6,537 bases of DNA from NCBI GenBank assembly GCA_021828635.1, contig JAJZEJ010000740.1, positions 1-6,537 on the forward strand, written 5' to 3'. The notes beneath the pieces are model-generated. The model saw only the letters and a list, made by a program, of their open reading frames with translations, searched no databases and was not told the DNA's origin. A program made the position numbers and the translations under genes. Position 1 is the first letter of the stretch. Each line of letters starts with the position of its first letter. Positions 1-5,066 of the stretch are shown piece by piece. The stretch comes from Chloroflexota bacterium. Lineage in GTDB: Bacteria > Chloroflexota > Ktedonobacteria > Ktedonobacterales > Ktedonobacteraceae.

Positions 1-30
1 GAACCCCTTGTCTCTATCTAGAAAACCTGC

Positions 31-468
31 TTACGGTTTGAGTTGAAAGCGTATATAGCCAACACGAATCACATCACCCACTTTTGCAGGTAAGGGTTCG
101 CGTGCGGGCTGTTCGTTGACAAACGTCCCATTGGCGCTACCGGCATCCTGCACATACCAGGCACCATTCTGATACGAGAGGTGTGTGTGTTCGGCGGAAA
201 CTGTCTGATCTTTGATCTGAATTGTATTGGTCGGGCCGCGTCCAATCGTTGTGCGTGGTGCGAGCGGATAGCTTGTACCAGGGGGAATATCGCTGGGGCC
301 GCTATGAATCACGATCAGATGGCCGAGCGTTGCTGGTATTGGGTCGTTATCCTTACTGCGTCGTAGATCACGGGTGATGGCGATGACTACCTGCATGAGA
401 AAGAGGTAGATCAGTACGACGAATAAGAGCCGTAAGATTAATAAGAATACATCTATTTGTAGTGGCAT
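31..468 (-). CDS. Membrane-anchored FHA domain protein (FhaB-like)
   Basis: 145 aa: one hydrophobic segment at about 5-31 (VFLLILRLLFVVLIYLFLMQ within it), a basic stretch TRDLRRSK at 32-39, then an FHA domain from about 48 to the end. The basic residues after the segment predict that the FHA domain faces the cytoplasm. The phosphopeptide-binding residues are present: Gly76-Arg77, Ser91, His94 (VSAEHTHL) and Asn113-Gly114 (SANGTFVN). Size and plan match FhaB-type proteins, which bind phosphothreonine and recruit partners at the membrane. AAGGTGA lies 12 nt before the ATG. It follows the FhaA-like gene in the same direction, so the two are probably made together and may read the same kinase. 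The stop is 30 nt from the window edge, so the next gene and any terminator are out of view. Confidence 0.9.
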   Translation of the reverse strand: MPLQIDVFLLILRLLFVVLIYLFLMQVVIAITRDLRRSKDNDPIPATLGHLIVIHSGPSDIPPGTSYPLAPRTTIGRGPTNTIQIKDQTVSAEHTHLSYQNGAWYVQDAGSANGTFVNEQPAREPLPAKVGDVIRVGYIRFQLKP

Positions 469-502
469 AGGGCAGTCTTCTCACCTTCTTTCATATAGCC
501 TT

Positions 503-1339
503 TTATTGTCGTTGAAATTGAAAGTCGTAGCTGCCAATAGTAAAGTAGTCGCCGTTACGTAATATATGCTGGCGTCGATTAGGAATAGTATTGATAGTGA
601 TGCCGTTTGTGCTGCCTAAATCATAGAGATCAAATTCGCCGTTTGATTGAAATTTAATCTGAGCGTGATAACGTGAGACACGCTTATCCTCGACAATGAT
701 GTCGTTATCGAGTTGGCGGCCAATACGTATTTCTGGTTTGGTAATGGCATAGGTCTGCTGACCACCTTGCGGTAGGCGAATTACCAGTCGTGCATTCGGC
801 ATAGCGATGGCTTGCGAATGTGGATTCGTGTGATGTGCTGGCATTGCGGCTGGTGCCGACGAGACTGGTGATGATGGCAAGGAAGGCTGAATCTGCGGTG
901 CCTGCGCAATGAGGGCAGCCACCTGTGCCGGGTCAAGCTGCTGCGTATCGCCAATCTCACCCGCGCTACCAACATCAAAACGTGGTTGCCCGACACGCAA
1001 TGCACTATCAGGATGTAAGCGTAACACAGGCGTATCTCTGAGAATATAATGATGGTGTCTGGCGTAGTCAATCATCTGATTCTGCCAGTCGGGTAGCAGA
1101 ATATTCTGGTTAGGGGCGATTTGCTGGTGATCTTTAGGACTCAGGTAGATGTCGTAGATGTGAGGTACAGCGTATCGCCCATCACTCAATACGAGTCGCT
1201 GGCTCTCCATATAGCGCACGAGCTTACCGCCCAACTCGACTGATTCGAGCGGGGAGGGAAAGAGCCGCTCCCAGATGTCCTCGAAGAAGAACTTCATGAT
1301 TGCTTCAACTTTTGAAATGGGATTTGGGCGAGCGTTCAA
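503..1339 (-). CDS. DUF3662 + FHA domain protein (FhaA-like)
   Basis: This is a probable phosphothreonine-binding scaffold, 278 aa. Residues about 5-122 resemble the DUF3662/FhaA N-terminal domain (DIWERLFPSPLESVEL, RYAVPHIYDIYLSP). Residues 123-182 are a linker rich in Ala, Pro, Gln and Ser. The FHA domain spans about 183-278 with its peptide-binding residues intact: Gly207-Arg208, Ser222, His225 (VSRYHA) and Asn245-Gly246 (STNG). The likely start is TTG at 1339 with AGGAG 9 nt upstream. ATG at 1297 would remove 14 residues, including a VE pair that, from memory, lines up with the N-terminus of mycobacterial FhaA. It lies 4 nt after ribF and 34 nt before the second FHA gene. In Actinobacteria such proteins act with Ser/Thr kinases in envelope growth; that role here is inference, as no kinase is in the window. 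Confidence 0.88.
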   Translation of the reverse strand: MNARPNPISKVEAIMKFFFEDIWERLFPSPLESVELGGKLVRYMESQRLVLSDGRYAVPHIYDIYLSPKDHQQIAPNQNILLPDWQNQMIDYARHHHYILRDTPVLRLHPDSALRVGQPRFDVGSAGEIGDTQQLDPAQVAALIAQAPQIQPSLPSSPVSSAPAAMPAHHTNPHSQAIAMPNARLVIRLPQGGQQTYAITKPEIRIGRQLDNDIIVEDKRVSRYHAQIKFQSNGEFDLYDLGSTNGITINTIPNRRQHILRNGDYFTIGSYDFQFQRQ

Positions 1340-1343
1340 TGGC

Positions 1344-2333
1344 TCACTCTCCTGCTGTACTATCTGTACTATCGGTTGCTAACAACTGACGCGCCTGTTG
1401 CGCATCGGCTGCAATCTGTGTTTTTAACGCATCAATATTTGGAAAACGCTTCTCACTACGTAGATAGGCAATAAAATCTACTGCCAGCTCTTTCTCATAG
1501 AGATCGAGCGTGACATCCAGTAAGTGTACCTCGACCAATCGCTGAGTTCCCTCGAAGGTAGGACGCACGCCGACATTGGCTACACCATTATAGACGATAG
1601 GAGTAGAGCTTGTGTCACTCTTCTCACCACTTTCTCTGAAAGGTACCTCAGCAACCTGCACGCGCACGGCGTAGACACCATTGCTTGGCAGGAGTCGGTG
1701 TGGGTCTGGGCGCAGGTTCGCTGTCGGGAAACCTAATAAGCGTCCACGTTCGTCACCATGTATCACGGTGCCGTGCAGGGTAAGTGGATGACCGAGCAAT
1801 TTCGTCGCTTCCTCGACTTTGCCTTCACTCACTAATGAACGGACGCGCGTGCTACTAATACGTATTTCACCATGTTCAGTTAATGGGACGGAACGCACGA
1901 TTATACCGTGTTCGCGTCCGTAGTTTTCTAGAAATGAGACATCGCCCATACGGTTATGGCCGAGGCTAAAATTTTCTCCCACCAGGAGACCTTTAAGCGT
2001 AAAATGCTGGCGCAAGGTGTCCATGAATTCGGTCGCGCTCATAGCCGCGACCTCTGGCGTAAAGTGAATCACAATCGTATCGTCAATACCGCCAAAGTTT
2101 TTGATGAGGGCTAGTTTCTCGGCCAGGGTAGTTAGATAGTAGATGTGCATATTTGGGCGCACAACCATCAAGGTGTGGGGCGAAAACGTCGCCACCGCCG
2201 CTTTGCAATGCAAGCTTTGGGCCAATTTACGCAGTTCATGCATCAGGCGCTGATGGCCGAGATGAATGCCATCGAAATTGCCAATGGTGATTGCAATTGG
2301 TTCTTGCGCTGTCAGTGTCGTTGTATACTGCAT
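1344..2333 (-). CDS. ribF: Bifunctional riboflavin kinase / FMN adenylyltransferase (FAD synthetase)
   Basis: RibF phosphorylates riboflavin to FMN and adenylates FMN to FAD. The 329-aa length is close to the usual 300-330. The N-terminal nucleotidyltransferase domain has GNFDGIHLGH at 18-27, VGENFSLGHNRMGD at 118-131 and ISSTRVRSLV at 159-168. The C-terminal riboflavin kinase domain has HGDERGRLLGFPTANL at 192-207, the substrate-binding PTAN, and VEVHLLD at 267-273 with the likely catalytic Glu268. A charged Ser/Thr-rich stretch at about 232-245 looks like a loop insertion. The ATG is preceded by an in-frame TGA 9 nt upstream and has no clear ribosome site. It follows truB in the standard operon order but after a 234-nt gap with an inverted repeat and a possible promoter. 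I see no FMN riboswitch core in that leader. Confidence 0.97.
   Translation of the reverse strand: MQYTTTLTAQEPIAITIGNFDGIHLGHQRLMHELRKLAQSLHCKAAVATFSPHTLMVVRPNMHIYYLTTLAEKLALIKNFGGIDDTIVIHFTPEVAAMSATEFMDTLRQHFTLKGLLVGENFSLGHNRMGDVSFLENYGREHGIIVRSVPLTEHGEIRISSTRVRSLVSEGKVEEATKLLGHPLTLHGTVIHGDERGRLLGFPTANLRPDPHRLLPSNGVYAVRVQVAEVPFRESGEKSDTSSTPIVYNGVANVGVRPTFEGTQRLVEVHLLDVTLDLYEKELAVDFIAYLRSEKRFPNIDALKTQIAADAQQARQLLATDSTDSTAGE
1349..1353 (-). promoter_or_regulatory. Shine-Dalgarno AGGAG supporting the TTG start of the fhaA-like gene
   Basis: AGGAG lies at the 3' end of ribF, 9 nt before TTG at 1339. The next in-frame candidate, ATG at 1297, has only a weak GAAG near it. This favours the TTG start and coupling to ribF translation. 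Confidence 0.55.
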
Positions 2334-2428
2334 GGTGTATCAATAAGCTCGTTCCATAACATTGCAATGCATTCTGTGCGAGCATGTGCTATGTACTAAA
2401 ACCACGTTCCTTCTTTGTTTTCTTTGTA

Positions 2429-2457
2429 ATAGTACCACAGCTACTTTGTCCTGACAA
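2429..2457 (-). promoter_or_regulatory. Candidate sigma-70-type promoter for ribF and the FHA genes
   Basis: On the minus strand, TTGTCA (2457-2452, 5 of 6 to TTGACA) is followed after exactly 17 nt by TACTAT (2434-2429, 4 of 6 to TATAAT). Transcription would start near 2422, leaving a leader of about 90 nt before the ribF ATG. It lies just beyond the inverted repeat. It would let ribF and the FHA genes be expressed apart from the infB-truB part. Consensus match only, in an AT-rich gap, so chance remains possible. Confidence 0.4.
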
Positions 2458-2460
2458 TGA

Positions 2461-2548
2461 TAGACGTAGAGACCGGTTCACCGTGTCCGCGCAGCCTAAG
2501 CATCCTCACATCCACACGCGGACACAGTGAACTGGTCCCTACGTTCTA
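2461..2548. repeat. REP/BIME-like inverted repeat between truB and ribF
   Basis: Arms 2461-2491 (31 nt) and 2517-2548 (32 nt) are inverted copies with 28 Watson-Crick pairs, one G.T, two mismatches and one bulge (2544), around a 25-nt centre. Each arm also folds alone: left GAC-CGGT-TC-ACCG-T-GTC, right GGAC-A-CAGT-GA-ACTG-GTCC. The left pair G2475-C2482 is replaced in the right arm by T2533-A2526. Both partners changed together, so pairing inside the arm is kept while pairing between arms is weakened. GTAG stands at the outer foot of each arm (plus 2466-2469, minus 2542-2539). There is no T-run after it on the minus strand, so it is not a standard terminator. Its class is inferred from architecture; no transposase gene is visible here. 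Confidence 0.75.
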
Positions 2549-2567
2549 TACATGGATTGCTGTTTGT

Positions 2568-3449
2568 TTATCCATGAAATACCTTTTGAGGTTGCCATGC
2601 ATTCTGTGTGGCGTCCCAGGTTGCAATCGCAATAAATTGTCCTTTATCATCATAAACACGCGCAAGCTCTGCTGGTGCGATAGAGAAATGGAATGCATTG
2701 CCGTGGAGTACCCGTTCAGCACTAACAGCATCAAGCGCGAGGGCAGGATAATGAGCCAGTGCGCGGTCGGCTGGTACAATGGCATGTTCTAGTTGACCCT
2801 GTTCTTGTAACGTTGCGAGTTGTTCCAGGGTAAGGCTTTCGGCCAGCGTAAATGGGCCACTACGGGTGCGGGTAAGCGCGGAGAGATAGGCACCGCAGCC
2901 CATATATTCACCCAGGTCATAGGCCAACGAACGAATATAGGTGCCTTTGCTGCACTCTACCGCTAATTGTAATCGTGGAGCTTGCCAGGAAAGCAGGTCG
3001 AGCTGATAGATGTGGATGGGACGGGCCTCTAGCGCGATCTCTTCACCGGCCCGCATGCGTTTATAGGCTGGTTGTCCCTGAATTTTGATAGCGGAATAGC
3101 GTGGAGGCATCTGCATCTGTGCGCCAAGAAAATGTGGGAGGGATGCCATGATGGTGTCACGTGTGAGATGGCTGGTGTCTGCCGTCCGTAGCACCTCGCC
3201 TTCGGCATCGTAGGTATCAGTGGTAACGCCAAATGTGATCTCAGCTTGATAGGCTTTACCGCTCTCGCTGAGGTATTCGGCTACGCGCGTCCCTTGCCCG
3301 ACGCAGATGGGCAACACGCCACCGGCGGCGGGATCAAGTGTGCCTGCGTGACCGACGCGCCGCTGCTTGAGCAGTTTACGTACTTGTGCCACTACGTCAT
3401 GTGAGGTCATGCCGGTAGTTTTATTGATGACAAGAATACCGTCTATCAT
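2568..3449 (-). CDS. truB: tRNA pseudouridine(55) synthase TruB
   Basis: TruB isomerises U55 in the T-loop of most tRNAs to pseudouridine. The 293-aa protein starts MIDGILVINKTTGMTSHDVV, a typical TruB opening. The catalytic aspartate is Asp39 in GHAGTLDPAAGGVLP (33-47). Further family blocks are MPPRYSAIKIQGQPAYKRMR at 114-133 and CSKGTYIRSLAYDLG at 166-180. The C-terminal 50 or so residues look like the TruB C-terminal/PUA-like domain. The ATG overlaps the nrnA stop in ATGA and no good ribosome site precedes it, so translation is probably coupled to nrnA. The stop is followed within 20 nt by a large inverted repeat, which separates truB from ribF. Identification is secure. Confidence 0.97.
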   Translation of the reverse strand: MIDGILVINKTTGMTSHDVVAQVRKLLKQRRVGHAGTLDPAAGGVLPICVGQGTRVAEYLSESGKAYQAEITFGVTTDTYDAEGEVLRTADTSHLTRDTIMASLPHFLGAQMQMPPRYSAIKIQGQPAYKRMRAGEEIALEARPIHIYQLDLLSWQAPRLQLAVECSKGTYIRSLAYDLGEYMGCGAYLSALTRTRSGPFTLAESLTLEQLATLQEQGQLEHAIVPADRALAHYPALALDAVSAERVLHGNAFHFSIAPAELARVYDDKGQFIAIATWDATQNAWQPQKVFHG

Positions 3450-4498
3450 TGTTGTTGCTGCTGATCCTGCTGTTCAATTTCATATTGTAGATCGGCTACA
3501 ACCAGCGTCATCGCCTCTTCTAGAGGTAAATTGATGGTTGCACCAGCCGCACGTGCATGTCCACCGCCGCCGTAGCGTATACAGATGTTGGCGGCATGAT
3601 AGGGTTCGGCGGTGCGCAGACTTAGGCGTGTCTCGTGGGGATCATCGTAAGCTTTGAAGAAGGCGGCAATCTGCACACCTTCGACATCGCGTAAGGTACC
3701 AGACATATTATCGTCCATGCCCGGCGTCGCGCTAACAGCCTTCAGCGTTTCATTAGTGGCGTAGGACCAGATCAGGCGACCTGCGCAGGCAATGTGGGCC
3801 TGATTAATAACCATTGCGCTAAAATGTACCTGGGGCCAGGGACGTGAGCGGTAAATGGCCTTGACGACCGGCTCGGCCACTGCTCCAGCGCGTAGTAGTT
3901 CCGCGCCAACTTCCATTGTGCGTGACGTGGTGCTGGTGAATTGGAATGAAGAGGTATCGGTGATGATGCCGGTGAGCAGGCATTGCGCGGCAGCTTGAGA
4001 GAGTGGCAAGCGAGCTTGCTGCTGGAAAAGGACCAGCAATTCGCCGGTGGCGGCGGCTGTCGGGTCAATGATGTTGACGCGCCCACAACCACCACTACTC
4101 ACATGGTGGTCAATGTTCAAAATAGGTACCTGCTCCAGAAATGTCTGGTGCCGTTTATAGAGTGTGCCGTAACGGCTCAACTCGCCCGCATCGACGGCGA
4201 TGACGAGATCAAATGGCTCGTTACCTGGTTCACCTAATGTCTGTTGTAGTTGCTCAATACCAGGGATGAAGGAGAAGACTGGTGGCGCGGCATCGGCGCA
4301 AGCGGGTACGCAGGTCTTGCCAATCTGCTCCAGGATGTGTGCCAAGCCGAGAGCGGAGCCGAGGCAATCGCCATCGGGGTGTTCGTGCGCCAGAATGGCG
4401 ATGCGGTGCGCTGGCTCGATCAGAGCCAGCGCCTGCTGTACAAGAGATGGGTCAATCTGCTGGTTCAAAGCCGTATTACTTGTCAATGTTACTGACAT
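3446..4498 (-). CDS. nrnA: DHH/DHHA1 bifunctional oligoribonuclease / pAp phosphatase (NrnA-like)
   Basis: This family degrades 2-5 nt RNAs and dephosphorylates 3'-phosphoadenosine 5'-phosphate in the cytoplasm. The 350-aa protein has the usual length. Metal-site motifs are complete: AHEHPDGDCLGS at 37-48 (His38, Asp42, Asp44), VDAGE at 102-106 (Asp103), NIDHH at 128-132, and TGIITDTSSFQF at 176-187 (Asp181). The DHHA1 substrate-binding domain ends with GGGGHARAAG at 310-319. A perfect GGAGGT lies inside the end of rbfA, but 13 nt from the ATG, slightly long. The last residues are a glutamine run (QQDQQQQQ), encoded by CAG/CAA triplets and absent from the family core. Its TGA overlaps the truB ATG (ATGA). 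A DHH gene between rbfA and truB is common, which supports the call. Whether both activities exist here cannot be read from sequence. Confidence 0.93.
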   Translation of the reverse strand: MSVTLTSNTALNQQIDPSLVQQALALIEPAHRIAILAHEHPDGDCLGSALGLAHILEQIGKTCVPACADAAPPVFSFIPGIEQLQQTLGEPGNEPFDLVIAVDAGELSRYGTLYKRHQTFLEQVPILNIDHHVSSGGCGRVNIIDPTAAATGELLVLFQQQARLPLSQAAAQCLLTGIITDTSSFQFTSTTSRTMEVGAELLRAGAVAEPVVKAIYRSRPWPQVHFSAMVINQAHIACAGRLIWSYATNETLKAVSATPGMDDNMSGTLRDVEGVQIAAFFKAYDDPHETRLSLRTAEPYHAANICIRYGGGGHARAAGATINLPLEEAMTLVVADLQYEIEQQDQQQQQ

Positions 4499-4504
4499 AC
4501 GCTT

Positions 4505-4885
4505 TCACTCTACCTCCGAGGTATGCGCATTTATGCGCTCTTCATCTTCAATTTGCTGAATCAGGGCAAGAATACGGGAACCCTCTTCAATAGAGGTATC
4601 CAGTTTGAAGATCAGTTCTGGCATGTAGCGTAGTGTGATGCGTTCCGCTACTTCATGGCGTAGAAATCCATTAGCGTGCTTTAATGCCTGCATAGTTGCT
4701 GCCTGCTCTTCCGGGGTACCCATGACGCTGACATAAACTTTTGCATGGCGCAAGTCGCCACTAACCTCTACGCGCGTAATGCTAGCGAAGCCGACGCGGG
4801 GGTCTTTGACGCGCGTGCGTAGCAGTTGGCTGAGTTCGGCCGCGATCAATTCTCCCAGCTTCTCTTGTCTGTGTGGATTTGGCAT
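4505..4885 (-). CDS. rbfA: Ribosome-binding factor A
   Basis: RbfA is a small KH-fold protein that binds the immature 30S subunit and assists processing of the 16S rRNA 5' end. The chosen start gives 126 aa beginning MPNPHRQEKLGELI, the normal RbfA start and length. Family signatures include KDPRVGFASITRVEVSGDL, then HAKVYVSVMG, LRHEVAERITLRYMPEL and DTSIEEGSRI. The open frame continues upstream to an ATG at 5026, but those 47 codons (Cys-rich, PCGC) are read through the inverted repeat and have no RbfA character. A GAGG ribosome site lies 9 nt before the chosen ATG. The acidic C-terminal tail is not unusual. It sits between infB and nrnA, the common arrangement, and its TGA is 6 nt before the nrnA start, so the two are probably co-transcribed. 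Confidence 0.96.
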   Translation of the reverse strand: MPNPHRQEKLGELIAAELSQLLRTRVKDPRVGFASITRVEVSGDLRHAKVYVSVMGTPEEQAATMQALKHANGFLRHEVAERITLRYMPELIFKLDTSIEEGSRILALIQQIEDEERINAHTSEVE

Positions 4886-4892
4886 TCCTCTG

Positions 4893-4903
4893 CCCCTCTC
4901 TCC
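4893..4903 (-). promoter_or_regulatory. Ribosome binding site fixing the rbfA start
   Basis: The minus strand reads GGAGAGAGGGG here. A GAGG core at 4898-4895 sits 9 nt before the ATG at 4885. This supports the short rbfA start over an in-frame ATG at 5026, which would place the repeat element inside the protein. Confidence 0.6.
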
Positions 4904-4944
4904 GTATAGCACAATAGCCCCTTGGGCATGGTATCTATCAGGTT

Positions 4945-5024
4945 GGCACCCACAAGGGGTGTCACTACATCTAATATATGCGCGATGCGGGATTATACAT
5001 GTAGTGGCACCCCTTGTGGGTGTC
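4945..5024. repeat. REP/BIME-like inverted repeat between infB and rbfA
   Basis: Two 26-nt arms, 4945-4970 and 4999-5024, are inverted copies matching at 24 of 26 positions around a 28-nt AT-rich centre. Each arm is itself a hairpin. On the plus strand both read GGCACCC, then 5 nt (ACAAG or CTTGT), then GGGTGTC, giving 7 pairs with one G.T. The only two differences between arms (4946/5023 and 4962/5007) fall on that one intra-arm pair. GTAG stands at the foot of each arm on the centre side (minus 4968-4965, plus 5001-5004). No T-run follows on the minus strand, so it does not look like an intrinsic terminator. Known REP/BIME elements consist of GTAG-footed hairpins in inverted pairs; assignment to that class is inference. 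In the infB-rbfA transcript it could affect mRNA stability. Confidence 0.75.
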
Positions 5025-5033
5025 ATGCTACCC

Positions 5034-5045
5034 GATGTAGTGACA
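5034..5045 (+). repeat. Partial third copy of the repeat arm
   Basis: GATGTAGTGACA here is an exact 12-nt inverted match to 4960-4971 in the left arm of the neighbouring element. It also shares ATGTAGTG directly with the right arm at 4999-5006. It carries the GTAG foot, but the hairpin-forming part is missing or degraded after position 5045. It may be a decayed REP module or may offer an alternative pairing partner for the left arm. Confidence 0.45.
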
Positions 5046-5066
5046 ATTCTTTATGGACGCCAGGTT

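Noticed and set aside
2334..2460. FMN riboswitch upstream of ribF.
   Set aside because: I could not see the conserved RFN core sequences in the leader, and the leader is short.
2461..2548. Rho-independent terminator after truB.
   Set aside because: The stem is long and strong but no T-run follows on the minus strand; the same holds for the element at 4945-5024.
2457..2792. Plus-strand open frame of 111 codons.
   Set aside because: It is antisense to the truB end and runs through the second inverted repeat; composition looks like a shadow frame.
4992..4997. Perfect TATAAT on the minus strand in the centre of the infB-rbfA element, as an rbfA promoter.
   Set aside because: No acceptable -35 at 15-19 nt (the closest, ATGACA, is 23 nt away) and no correctly spaced extended -10. 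The centre is AT-rich, so chance is likely.
4886..5026. N-terminal extension of RbfA from an ATG at 5026, giving 173 aa.
   Set aside because: The extra 47 codons are read through the inverted repeat and have no RbfA character. The ATG at 4885 has a ribosome site and gives the normal family start and length.
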